Below are positions 9,761 through 17,944 of a DNA stretch of 64,000 nt, piece after piece. Numbering within the stretch: the stretch's first letter is position 1; each line of letters opens with the position of its first letter. The notes below the pieces were generated by a model. It worked only from the letters and a program-made list of their open reading frames with translations. It did no database searches and was not told the DNA's origin. Both the position numbers and the translations under genes were made by a program. The stretch lies in contig NZ_AP024897.1 in NCBI RefSeq assembly GCF_024529975.1, forward strand, positions 3,348,001-3,412,000. Reading direction: 5' to 3'. The DNA comes from Vibrio quintilis (lineage in GTDB: Bacteria > Pseudomonadota > Gammaproteobacteria > Enterobacterales > Vibrionaceae).

Positions 9761-10225
9761 TTATTTCAACTTTCGATTCACTGGCTCAACATAATGAATC
9801 GCTGTATCCCAGGGCTGCTCAATCCAGGTATCCTGAGAAATGTCAACGACATAGTCATCGACCAGCTCTTTCCCGGCTGGTTTTGCACAAACTGTAATTA
9901 GCTTCGCTTTCGGATACATTTCACGAATTTTACGTGCAGTATCACCGCTATCGACCAGATCGTCGACAATCAAATACCCTTCACCATCGTGTTCAGGGGC
10001 TTTTAATACGCTCATATCGCGCTGATGATCGTGGTCATAGCTTGAGATACAAATCGTATCAACATACCGAATACCCAATTCCCGGGCAAGAATTGCAACG
10101 GGAACCAAACCACCACGACTTACACCAATCAAGCCCTTCCATTGCTCTGCAGGCATTTGTCGTTCAGCAAGTTCACGACAATACATCTGCATATTATCCC
10201 AGGTAATCAGAAACTTTTTACTCAT
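9761..10225 (-). CDS. gpt: Xanthine-guanine phosphoribosyltransferase
   Basis: Gpt salvages xanthine, guanine and to a lesser degree hypoxanthine using PRPP. The 154 residues closely follow E. coli XGPRT (152): [26 protein letters not shown], the [10 protein letters not shown] loop, the PRPP-binding motif [14 protein letters not shown] (residues ~88-101), and DTWIEQPWD near the C-terminus. It lies 27 nt downstream of a purine permease gene in the same direction, so uptake and phosphoribosylation of purine bases are probably co-expressed. Confidence 0.97.
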   Translation of the reverse strand: MSKKFLITWDNMQMYCRELAERQMPAEQWKGLIGVSRGGLVPVAILARELGIRYVDTICISSYDHDHQRDMSVLKAPEHDGEGYLIVDDLVDSGDTARKIREMYPKAKLITVCAKPAGKELVDDYVVDISQDTWIEQPWDTAIHYVEPVNRKLK

Positions 10226-10252
10226 ACATCCATCCAGTTGTTTCTTTGTTCT

Positions 10253-11545
10253 TTACGCAACAATATATTTTACAGCAAAAATAATCGCCATAACCCATAC
10301 ACTTGATGACACTGCCGACACTTTCCCGCTAAATAGCTTAATTACTGCGTAAGAAATAAAGCCCATCGAGATACCTTCTGCAATCGAAGACGTCAAAGGC
10401 ATCATCAGGCAGGTAACAACAACAGGCGCAGCTTCAGTTAAATCATGCCAGTCAATATGAACCAGTCCTGAAAGCATCAGGATGGAAACATACAACAATG
10501 CGCCAGCAGTCGCATAGGCAGGAATCATCCCGGCAAGTGGTGCAAAAAACAATGCCAGTAAGAAAAGCACACCGACAACAACAGCTGTCAGACCGGTTCT
10601 GCCGCCAGCTGCAACGCCTGATGCACTTTCAATATAAGAAGTTGTATTTGATGTTCCCAGAACCGCACCAACAGCGGTTGCTGAAGAATCGGCTAACAGG
10701 GCACGATTCAAGCGTGGAATTTTTCCGTCTTTGCCGATAAGGTTCGCTTTTTGCGCCACACCAACCAGTGTCCCGGCTGTATCAAATAAGTCGACAAATA
10801 AAAATGCAAACACAACGGAAACCATACCCACATCAGTCAGGGCAGAAAAATCCAGCTGCATAAATGTTGGAGCGATACTTGGTGGTAATGAAACAAGCTG
10901 TCCGGCCCATTGAACGTTACCAAGCAAAAGACCCAGAGCACTGATGACTAAAATAGAGATCATTACAGCTCCGGTAACATTGCGGTAGACTAATCCGATA
11001 GTAAGGAAAAAGCCTAAAGCTCCCAAAACACAAGGCAAAGAGGTAATTGGTCCCAGAGAGACAAGCGTTGCCGGGTTATCGACGATGATTCCGGCATTTT
11101 TCAGTGCAATAAAAGCAAGGAAAAGCCCGATACCTGCAGATATACCCGTTCTCAGAGACATCGGAATCGAATTAATAATCCATTCCCGGATTTTAAACAG
11201 ACTTAACAGGATAAACAGCAGACCTGAAACAAACACAGCCGCCAATGCAACCTGCCACGAATGCCCCATCCCCAATACAACGGTATAAGTAAAGAAGGCG
11301 TTCAGTCCCATTCCGGGAGCCAGAGCGATTGGATAATTGGCAATAAATCCCATGATAAAACATCCGGCAGCGGCAGCAAGACAGGTTGCGACAAAAACAG
11401 CGCCCCGATCCATACCTGTATCAGCCAGAATCGCCGGATTCACAAAAATAATGTAAGCCATTGTCAAAAAGGTAGTAATACCGGCAATGACTTCTGTTCG
11501 CATGCTTGTCCCATGCTCACTCAGTTTAAATAATTTTTCTAACAT
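10253..11545 (-). CDS. Purine (adenine/guanine/hypoxanthine) permease, AzgA-like NCS2 family
   Basis: This is an inner-membrane proton-coupled purine base importer of the AdeP/GhxP/PurP type. I start at the ATG ending at 11545 (MLEKLFKLSEHGTSMRTEV), giving 430 residues; an in-frame start at 11623 would add an implausible 26-residue tail crossing the operator. Hallmarks are TEVIAGITTFLTMAYIIFVNP, ANYPIALAPGMGLNAFF, a FLFVDLFDTAGTLVGVA motif near mid-protein and TTSYIESASGVAAGGRTGL. About 12-14 hydrophobic segments are visible. It is upstream of gpt and has a PurR-like operator 25 nt before its start. The exact substrate among adenine, guanine and hypoxanthine cannot be read from the sequence. 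Confidence 0.9.
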   Translation of the reverse strand: MLEKLFKLSEHGTSMRTEVIAGITTFLTMAYIIFVNPAILADTGMDRGAVFVATCLAAAAGCFIMGFIANYPIALAPGMGLNAFFTYTVVLGMGHSWQVALAAVFVSGLLFILLSLFKIREWIINSIPMSLRTGISAGIGLFLAFIALKNAGIIVDNPATLVSLGPITSLPCVLGALGFFLTIGLVYRNVTGAVMISILVISALGLLLGNVQWAGQLVSLPPSIAPTFMQLDFSALTDVGMVSVVFAFLFVDLFDTAGTLVGVAQKANLIGKDGKIPRLNRALLADSSATAVGAVLGTSNTTSYIESASGVAAGGRTGLTAVVVGVLFLLALFFAPLAGMIPAYATAGALLYVSILMLSGLVHIDWHDLTEAAPVVVTCLMMPLTSSIAEGISMGFISYAVIKLFSGKVSAVSSSVWVMAIIFAVKYIVA

Positions 11546-11570
11546 ACCCAGATCCCTGTATGTAAAGTTC

Positions 11571-11586
11571 AAGTAAACGGTTGCGT
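11571..11586. promoter_or_regulatory. PurR-like operator
   Basis: The 16-mer AAGTAAACGGTTGCGT matches the E. coli PurR palindrome ACGCAAACGTTTGCGT at 13 of 16 positions, including the central ACG core. It lies 25 nt upstream of the chosen start of the purine permease, as expected for purine repression of a permease-gpt operon. Assignment rests on motif similarity and gene context only. Confidence 0.6.
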
Positions 11587-11721
11587 CAACAATTGGGGGG
11601 CGATTATAGAGATTTACACCCATAAATTCCAGATGAAATCATTTCAGGCCGGGCCACACCCGATGACCGGCAGAAGTTTGTGCTACCGCCCAAAAAGAGA
11701 GCAGTTTCATATTTCACGCAT

Positions 11722-11960
11722 AAAAAAAACGCCACATCAAACAATGCGGCGATGGATTCAGAACAGATAAATCTCTGTTCATCTAACAATTCTTTCCAAA
11801 AATAGGGGTAAACATAATGTCCGAACTAAAATTTCCATTGAACCTCAGTTGTTAATAGACATAACAAACTGCGAGCCGAAAAACTTCACACCCGTTAAAA
11901 CCGGCGGAAAAGCTCCTGTAAACCTATCTTTTCAAGGAACAAACAGAACTTCTACAGACG
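11722..11960 (-). ncRNA. Candidate structured leader or small RNA upstream of the purine permease
   Basis: Minus strand. A sigma-70-like promoter (TTGTAA at 11989-11994, 16-nt spacer, TATATT at 11967-11972) could start a transcript near 11960. Downstream are a hairpin (arms 11862-11867 and 11849-11854), a 19-codon ORF with TGAGG upstream (11838 to 11779), a perfect 7-bp hairpin overlapping that ORF's stop (11761-11780), and a second hairpin with an 8-bp one-mismatch stem (11730-11751) followed by seven or eight T residues. This could be a short RNA that ends at the terminator, or an attenuated 5' leader for the permease-gpt operon 175 nt further on. I recognise no known RNA family. Confidence 0.35.
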
Positions 11961-12048
11961 GTTACAAATATACCATAAAGAAAATTAATTACAATAAAAT
12001 AGTGATGGGACGCAAAAAAAAGTCACCAAATAAGACAAAAAATAATCA

Positions 12049-12069
12049 TTTGGTAATTAAATTACCAAA
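12049..12069. repeat. Perfect 21-bp palindrome between the permease and pepD
   Basis: TTTGGTAATT, one central A, then AATTACCAAA: ten perfectly complementary bases on each side. It lies about 166 nt upstream of the pepD start and about 55 nt upstream of the putative minus-strand -35 element. It resembles a dimeric regulator's operator more than an RNA hairpin. The surrounding 11546-12235 gap is AT-rich compared with neighbouring genes and has no convincing protein gene. Confidence 0.5.
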
Positions 12070-12235
12070 CATAACAATTGAGTAATAATCACTGGAAATA
12101 AAAATGCGCAACTCATCTTCTATCGCGGAACTGAAGAGAGTAATATGCTTTTCATTATTCATTTAATGATATGAATACCCTTATTTTTATCAATCGGGGT
12201 CTGTTATTTCTTTATTTTTTTAGAAGGAGCTTTCT

Positions 12236-13717
12236 GTGTCTGAACTACAATCTGAAATCAGTCAACTTTCTCCCCAAAGCGTCTGGCAATTCTTTGATAA
12301 GATCTGTTCAATACCGCATCCGTCTCACCATGAAGAAACGCTCGCAGCTTATATTGTTGACTGGGCTCAGTCCTGTAGCCTCGAAGTGCGCAGAGATCCA
12401 ACCGGCAATATCTTTATTCGTAAACAGGCCACACAAGGCATGGAAAACCGCAAAGGTGTTATCCTTCAGGCACATTTAGATATGGTGCCACAAAAGAATG
12501 ATGAAACATCCCATGATTTTACTAAAGATCCGATTCAGCCTTATATTGATGGCGAATGGGTGAAAGCCCGGGGCACAACCCTTGGTGCTGATAACGGCAT
12601 GGGTATGGCCACCTGTCTTGCCGTACTTGCTTCTTCTGATATAAAACACGGCCCGCTCGAAGTTCTGTTAACCATTAATGAAGAAGCCGGGATGGAAGGC
12701 GCATTCGGGTTAGAACCAGGATACCTGACCGGTGAAATATTACTGAATACAGATTCAGAGCAGGAAGGGGAAGTCTATGTGGGGTGTGCCGGTGGTATTG
12801 ACAGTAAAATATCATTTGAAATTCACAGACAGGCTATTCCGGAAAATTACGTTACCCGCAAATTAACCCTGAAAGGGCTGAAAGGCGGCCATTCTGGCTG
12901 CGATATACATTTAGGCCGTGGCAATGCAAACAAAATTCTGGGACGCTTTCTGGCAGACTATGCTGAGCAATTGCAATTACGACTGGTTGATTTTAACGGT
13001 GGAAGTTTAAGAAATGCCATTCCCCGGGAAGCAACAGTTACGCTGAGCTTACCTGAGTCTCAGACTGGAGAACTGACAGCAGCATTCGATACATTTACAA
13101 CGCTGATAAAGCAGGAGTTATCTCAGGTTGAAGAGAATATCACGACAGAAATTAAGCATCTCGAATCCAGTGAGATCAAACGACAGGTGTTTGATACACA
13201 TACCCAACAACGTTTCATCGCGACTTTAAATGCCTGTCCGAATGGCGTCGTTCGTATGAGTGATGATATTGCCGGCGTGGTAGAAACTTCACTGAATATC
13301 GGCGTTATCCAGACTAAAGATACATCAATCTCAATGATGGGATTAATCCGCTCTCTGATTGACTCAGGCCGTCAGCAGGTTGAAAGCACGTTAACTTCTC
13401 TGGCTGCACTCTCAGCGGCAAACATTGATTTCAACGGTGCTTATCCTGGCTGGAAACCAGATACGGATTCTGAAATCGTTGCTATCTTCCGGGATAAATA
13501 TGAGTCACTGTACGGCCATAAGCCGAATATTATGGTGATTCATGCCGGGCTGGAATGCGGACTATTCAAAAAGCCTTATCCGGATGTGGATATGTTATCT
13601 TTCGGGCCAACAATCAGGAATCCTCACTCACCGGATGAGCAGGTCAAAATCGATACGGTGGCTCAGTTCTGGGAACAAATGGTCCAGATACTTGCCGCCA
13701 TTCCTGAAAAAGCATAA
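12236..13717 (+). CDS. pepD: Aminoacyl-histidine dipeptidase (peptidase D)
   Basis: PepD is a cytoplasmic M20-family zinc dipeptidase that hydrolyses Xaa-His dipeptides such as carnosine. The start is GTG at 12236, supported by a strong AGAAGGAGC five nt upstream; the product has 493 residues. The metal-binding motifs are present: LQAHLDMVP (His and Asp), LGADNGMGMA (bridging Asp), NEEAGMEGA (general-base Glu) and NTDSE. GLKGGHSGCDI marks the dimerisation/lid region, and HAGLECGLF near the C-terminus carries another ligand region. It is divergent from the purine permease across a 690-nt gap. Confidence 0.97.
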   Translation: MSELQSEISQLSPQSVWQFFDKICSIPHPSHHEETLAAYIVDWAQSCSLEVRRDPTGNIFIRKQATQGMENRKGVILQAHLDMVPQKNDETSHDFTKDPIQPYIDGEWVKARGTTLGADNGMGMATCLAVLASSDIKHGPLEVLLTINEEAGMEGAFGLEPGYLTGEILLNTDSEQEGEVYVGCAGGIDSKISFEIHRQAIPENYVTRKLTLKGLKGGHSGCDIHLGRGNANKILGRFLADYAEQLQLRLVDFNGGSLRNAIPREATVTLSLPESQTGELTAAFDTFTTLIKQELSQVEENITTEIKHLESSEIKRQVFDTHTQQRFIATLNACPNGVVRMSDDIAGVVETSLNIGVIQTKDTSISMMGLIRSLIDSGRQQVESTLTSLAALSAANIDFNGAYPGWKPDTDSEIVAIFRDKYESLYGHKPNIMVIHAGLECGLFKKPYPDVDMLSFGPTIRNPHSPDEQVKIDTVAQFWEQMVQILAAIPEKA

Positions 13718-13737
13718 ACAGACTGAATAATCAATGA

Positions 13738-13765
13738 CTGAATGCCTGTATATACAGGCATTCAG
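13738..13765. terminator. Bidirectional hairpin between pepD and the NSS transporter
   Basis: A perfect 28-nt palindrome (arms CTGAATGCCTGTAT / ATACAGGCATTCAG) sits 20 nt after the pepD stop and 27 nt before the end of the convergent transporter gene. The T tract is weak on either strand, so terminator function is likely but not certain. Confidence 0.65.
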
Positions 13766-13792
13766 CTTATTCAAATCACACAAAATCTGAGA

Positions 13793-15154
13793 TTAAGATG
13801 ACAAAGCGCCCCACAAGACAGCAATCACCAGCAACGGACAAACAAACCTGACATACACCGGCCATATTCTGCCGAACCAATGCTGAGAAAATTCAGGAAA
13901 GCCCTGTTCAAGTTCTTTAATTTTAGAACGGCGACTCCATACCCATCCACCAAACAAACAGAACATCAGTGCGGCTAAAGGCTGCAGATATTGCGTGGCA
14001 ACTTTCACAACCAGACCAAACAAAGCAGAAAAATTAAACAAAATCACCACACTTCCGATGGCAATCAACCCGCCAAGCAGCCAGGTTGTCAGGCTTCTCC
14101 CGATATGAAAGCGTTCACTGACCAGAGAAACCGGACACTCCAGCATTGAAATAGAAGACGTTAATGCTGCAATTGTCAGTAACAAAAAGAACACCGCAGA
14201 AAATATTTGTCCCCATACACCAAGGCTCTCGAACATCATTGGTAAAACCCGGAAAACAAGTGTATCAGCATTCAGCAAATGTCCATCCTGCGCATAAATC
14301 TCAACACCATTGCTCATTGCAACAAACATTGCAGGCATCACAACCAGTCCGGCAATAAATGCCACGCCAGTATCAACAAATGTCACACTCATCGCCATTT
14401 TCGGTAAGTTCTCTTTTTTACTCAGATAAGAACCATAAATCAGCATCGAGCAACCGCCAATGGTTAAAGAGAAAAAACCCTGCCCCATCGCAGCCAGAAT
14501 TAAGTCTTTATCCCAGACTTTTGAAAAATCAGGAATCAAATACTGCTTCAGACCTGCCATAGCACCATCCTGCATCAGGATATAGATGAATAAGATGGCA
14601 AATAAGATAAACAGAGCCGGCATTAAACGAGTTGACCATTTTTCAATCCCCTGCTTGACCCCGCCCTGGACAATCAGAATCGTCAGCACATAAAAAATAA
14701 CGGTTCCAAGCAGATTCCGGCCCACAGAAAATGTTTCCAGCCAGGTGCCATCACCAAGCAGTCCGCCGGAAAGCTTACTGAGAGCTGCCAGAAAGAAACA
14801 GACAATCCAGCCGCCAACAATACTGTAAAATGCCAGCACAACACTTGGTACGCTCAACCCAAGCCATCCAACGCCACTGGCGACATTTTTCACCACAGGA
14901 ACGTCCGAAAGTGCACGCACACTATCAACCGGATTCGCTTGTCCCTGACGACCTATCGCCATTTCAACAACTAACATCGGAAAAGCGACAAACACAATCA
15001 GTAATAAATAAACCAACAAAAATGCCCCGCCACCGTTACTGGCAACCTGAGTAGGAAACCCCCAGATATTCCCTAACCCAACAGCTGCGCCAGAGGCAGA
15101 CAGGATAAATCCCAGACGTGATGCAAAAAGATCACGTGAAGAAGCTTGTGACAT
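13793..15154 (-). CDS. Sodium-dependent transporter, NSS/SNF family
   Basis: This is a neurotransmitter:sodium-symporter (LeuT-fold) homologue, probably importing an amino acid or related solute with Na+. The 453 residues have about eleven to twelve hydrophobic segments. The NSS signature in TM1 is intact: RLGFILSASGAAVGLGNIWGFP at residues ~13-34, containing the sodium- and substrate-binding GNIW. Further family features are NGGGAFLLVYL, FYSIVGGW and the TM6 stretch AMGQGFFSLTIGG. GAAGGT precedes the ATG. The substrate is not predictable. Positions 15155-15380 upstream hold no gene I can support. Confidence 0.92.
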   Translation of the reverse strand: MSQASSRDLFASRLGFILSASGAAVGLGNIWGFPTQVASNGGGAFLLVYLLLIVFVAFPMLVVEMAIGRQGQANPVDSVRALSDVPVVKNVASGVGWLGLSVPSVVLAFYSIVGGWIVCFFLAALSKLSGGLLGDGTWLETFSVGRNLLGTVIFYVLTILIVQGGVKQGIEKWSTRLMPALFILFAILFIYILMQDGAMAGLKQYLIPDFSKVWDKDLILAAMGQGFFSLTIGGCSMLIYGSYLSKKENLPKMAMSVTFVDTGVAFIAGLVVMPAMFVAMSNGVEIYAQDGHLLNADTLVFRVLPMMFESLGVWGQIFSAVFFLLLTIAALTSSISMLECPVSLVSERFHIGRSLTTWLLGGLIAIGSVVILFNFSALFGLVVKVATQYLQPLAALMFCLFGGWVWSRRSKIKELEQGFPEFSQHWFGRIWPVYVRFVCPLLVIAVLWGALSS

Positions 15155-15380
15155 AAACCTTCACTCACATATCAATAAACTAGTCTGCGAGTACAGTAAT
15201 ACAAAAAGAACACAACCACAATTAATGACAGTTCAAAAATCTACATTTAGCATAAAAACCATCACGGCAATCTGTCAATAAATCTGAACACATCATAAAA
15301 ATCTATTTATAGAAACAAACTAAAGATAATGCACACACCATGATTTCAGATATATTTTTCATCACCATTTTTAGAGATAA

Positions 15381-16448
15381 TCAGATACTCAAACTCAACT
15401 GCCCCGATTCATCTTCGGGCCTGAGCATCAGGTGCAAACCTACCAGACGAATTTCTCTTCCCTGCTGACGCTCAATAATACGCTGCAGTAACCCCTCAAA
15501 GTCCTTCAGACTCAATTCCTGGTGAATATGCTCAATGGTTGTCTGCTGAAAATCAGCAAATTTAATTTTGATGCCTTGTTTGATAATTTCCCGTTGGCCA
15601 TCCAGTGCCTGATAACGTTTTTTTAATTCCGGATAGAGCTGGCTTTCAATCAAATCCCAACATTCACGATATGTTTTAATATTTACAGATAACGTTCTTT
15701 CAACGCCCACTGATTTTCTCTCCCGTTCCGGCATCACTTCTCTCTCATCAATCCCATGGCTTTTCTTCCATAACGATGCGCCTAAACGACCAAAATCAAG
15801 CAACAACTGCCGGTAATCCATTGCCCTGACATCGGCACAACAATATAACCCAGCCCGATTGAGACGGTTAAGGGACACACGGCCAACACCCGGTATTTTT
15901 TCCAGAGGAAGATCATTAATAACCTGCTGCATCCTGTCAGGCGTAATGACATATAAGCCATCAGGTTTATTAATATCTGATGCAACTTTGGCAAGAAACT
16001 TAACCGGGGCAACGCCGGCAGATGCTGTCAGGTTCAGTTCCCGGGATATATCAGCCCGGATTGATTCAGCAATCAATGTGGCTGATCCCTGACATTGCGT
16101 CGCTGAAGAGACATCTAAATAAGCTTCATCTAAGGATAGCGGTTCAATTAAACCTGTATAACGCTGAAAAATGGCATGTATTTGCCTTGAAACATCCCGG
16201 TAGACCTGCATTCGTCCCGGTACGAGTGTCAGATTCGGGCAAAGCTTGAATGCTTGTGCCGTCGGCATGGCCGATCTGACTCCAAAGCGACGGGCTTCAT
16301 AGTTGCAGGTACTAATCACACCCCGCTGCTTCTGGCTTCCTCCGACAGCAAGCGGCATACCTGTGTACTGCGGGAAGTCTCTCATCTCAACCGCAGCAAA
16401 AAAGCAGTCCATATCAATATGAATGATTTTCCTGATCGGTCGGGACAT
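15381..16448 (-). CDS. dinB: DNA polymerase IV (Y family)
   Basis: DinB is an error-prone translesion polymerase. I start at the ATG ending at 16448 (MSRPIRKIIHIDMDCFF), 355 residues; E. coli Pol IV has 351. Catalytic motifs are intact: HIDMDCFFAAVEMRD with the first metal aspartate, and EPLSLDEAYLDVS with the Asp-Glu pair. Helix-hairpin-helix LPLEKIPGVGRVSLNRL follows, and the little-finger domain spans ~240-340. The C-terminus ends QLSLSI, which resembles a beta-clamp-binding peptide. It lies 15 nt downstream of a radical SAM gene that carries the LexA box, so SOS control of dinB probably comes from that upstream promoter. Confidence 0.97.
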   Translation of the reverse strand: MSRPIRKIIHIDMDCFFAAVEMRDFPQYTGMPLAVGGSQKQRGVISTCNYEARRFGVRSAMPTAQAFKLCPNLTLVPGRMQVYRDVSRQIHAIFQRYTGLIEPLSLDEAYLDVSSATQCQGSATLIAESIRADISRELNLTASAGVAPVKFLAKVASDINKPDGLYVITPDRMQQVINDLPLEKIPGVGRVSLNRLNRAGLYCCADVRAMDYRQLLLDFGRLGASLWKKSHGIDEREVMPERERKSVGVERTLSVNIKTYRECWDLIESQLYPELKKRYQALDGQREIIKQGIKIKFADFQQTTIEHIHQELSLKDFEGLLQRIIERQQGREIRLVGLHLMLRPEDESGQLSLSI

Positions 16449-16463
16449 CAATAATTCTCACAT

Positions 16464-17546
16464 CTAAAACAGACTAAACTGCTCACCGGCTTCCGGAGGA
16501 ATCTTGAATTGGCTGACATCTAACTGATTCACTCTTCGGTGGTTCAGACCGGCTTGCTTTCTGGCCAGGTGGAAACGCTGACGTATCAGGTCTGCATATA
16601 CACCGGTACCAGTCATTCTTGTGCCAAATTCACTTCTATACAAACGCCCCTGATGCATGTCTCGAATGCGGTTTAAAACCCGATCAGCTCTGTCTGGCAA
16701 ATAATGTCTCAGCCACTCTTCAAATAAAGGAGCAACTTCATGAGGCAGGCGCAAAGAAATATAGTGAACGGAATTAGCCCCGGCTAAAGCACAGGCAGAC
16801 ACAATATTTTCTAATTCATGATCATTCACAAATGGGATCACCGGGGCAAACAGTGCACTCACCGGAATACCTTGCGTACATAAAGATTCAATGACTTTTA
16901 AGCGATTACTGCCAGAGGCTGCCCTGGGCTCAAGCTGACGCTTTAACTGATTGTCGAGCGTAGTGATACTGACCGCAACCTGAACAAGATTTGCTTCTGC
17001 CAGTGATTGTAATAAATCAATGTCACGCAAGATCAGATGACTTTTCGTAATCAGAGAGATTGGTTGCTTATACTTCAGAGCGACTTTCAAAAGCGACCGG
17101 GTTATCTTCAGCTTTTTTTCTATTGGCTGGTAAGCATCCGTATTAATACCAACAGCGATAGGCTGGCAAACATACTGAGGACGTCTCAACTCATGTTCAA
17201 ATACTTCAGCAGCATTCGCTTTTGCAATGATCTTTGTTTCAAAGTCCAGCCCGGGAGAAAGTTCAAGGTAAGCATGCCCCGGGCGGGCAAAACAATAGAT
17301 ACATCCATGCTCGCACCCACGATAAGGATTGACGGACAATTTGAAGGGAACATCGGGAGACTCATTTTTTGAAATGAGTGTTCTGGCATTTTCAAAACGA
17401 ACTTCGGTCGCCGGACCTGAATCCGTTACCTCCTCACATGGTACTGACTCAATCAGATAGCGCTCAAACCTGCCCGGGATTGTTGAGGCTGTTCCCCGGC
17501 CATTCAGATTATTTCTGGAGTTGGATTTGGATTCTGACGCAGACAT
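16464..17546 (-). CDS. Radical SAM protein of the PA0069/SplB-like family
   Basis: This is a radical S-adenosylmethionine protein with the iron-sulfur motif GCEHGCIYCFARPGH (Cx3Cx2C) at about residue 80. KLSVNPYRGCEHGC before it and the later AVSITTLDNQLKRQLEPRA, with SGSNRLKVIESL, are typical of the PA0069 / Rv2578c group, which is related to spore photoproduct lyase. The start is the ATG ending at 17546 (360 residues); a TTG two codons upstream is possible. It is the first gene of an operon with dinB and lies directly behind a LexA box. That supports a DNA-damage-related role, but its reaction is unknown to me. Confidence 0.88.
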   Translation of the reverse strand: MSASESKSNSRNNLNGRGTASTIPGRFERYLIESVPCEEVTDSGPATEVRFENARTLISKNESPDVPFKLSVNPYRGCEHGCIYCFARPGHAYLELSPGLDFETKIIAKANAAEVFEHELRRPQYVCQPIAVGINTDAYQPIEKKLKITRSLLKVALKYKQPISLITKSHLILRDIDLLQSLAEANLVQVAVSITTLDNQLKRQLEPRAASGSNRLKVIESLCTQGIPVSALFAPVIPFVNDHELENIVSACALAGANSVHYISLRLPHEVAPLFEEWLRHYLPDRADRVLNRIRDMHQGRLYRSEFGTRMTGTGVYADLIRQRFHLARKQAGLNHRRVNQLDVSQFKIPPEAGEQFSLF

Positions 17547-17557
17547 AAGCAAATAAA

Positions 17558-17577
17558 TACTGTTTATTTATACAGCA
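17558..17577. promoter_or_regulatory. LexA (SOS) box controlling the radical SAM-dinB operon
   Basis: TACTGTTTATTTATACAGCA contains CTGT-N8-ACAG at 17560-17575 with an AT-only spacer, matching the gammaproteobacterial LexA consensus. It ends 11 nt upstream of the radical SAM start and immediately follows the -10 element, so bound LexA would block initiation. Confidence 0.88.
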
Positions 17578-17604
17578 TTATAGCTATTCTTATGTCACCT
17601 TCAA
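17577..17604 (-). promoter_or_regulatory. Sigma-70 promoter of the radical SAM-dinB operon
   Basis: On the minus strand, TTGAAG (plus-strand 17599-17604), a 16-nt spacer, and a perfect TATAAT (17577-17582). The LexA box lies directly downstream around the expected start site. Confidence 0.65.
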
Positions 17605-17694
17605 CAATTATTAACCAGCGTACAATTTTTTCGGGATAAAAAATGAGCTGCACGGAAAGAATCCAGAGCAGCTCACTGAGTCAATCAGGAAAAA

Positions 17695-17928
17695 CTAAAC
17701 AATCCGGTCATTTTCCCAGTCAGCAAGCTTTTGTGCCCTTGCTGCTGCCTTCGCTTCCCGCTTTTTTCGGGCATCACAAGGTTCAGGGCAATTGCATACC
17801 TTTTCTATTCCAACTGCACCTAAGCCGCCACAGCTTCCGCTAACCATTTTCTTCTGAAATATATACCCAATAGCCATTGCAGCGATAACGACCAGAAACA
17901 TTCCAAAAGTAATCAAAAAAGTACTCAT
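17695..17928 (-). CDS. nqrM: Na+-NQR maturation protein NqrM
   Basis: NqrM (formerly DUF539) is needed to assemble active Na+-translocating NADH:quinone reductase, probably delivering iron to the NqrD/NqrE site. The 77-residue protein has one N-terminal membrane helix (residues ~3-25) and the conserved cysteine cluster SGSCGGLGAVGIEKVCNCPEPCD, followed by a basic, alanine-rich tail. It follows apbE by about 16 nt at the end of the nqr locus, the usual Vibrio position. Confidence 0.95.
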   Translation of the reverse strand: MSTFLITFGMFLVVIAAMAIGYIFQKKMVSGSCGGLGAVGIEKVCNCPEPCDARKKREAKAAARAQKLADWENDRIV

Positions 17929-17944
17929 TATTCATTACCTCTTC

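Noticed and set aside
11761..11780. GAACAGA-N6-TCTGTTC as a possible LexA box
   Set aside because: The half-sites are in the wrong order (ACAG...CTGT rather than CTGT...ACAG); it is better explained as an RNA hairpin.
11849..12085. Plus-strand 78-codon frame upstream of pepD
   Set aside because: It needs a TTG start, has no ribosome-binding site, is lysine/asparagine-rich as expected from AT-rich DNA, and runs through the candidate promoter and palindrome.
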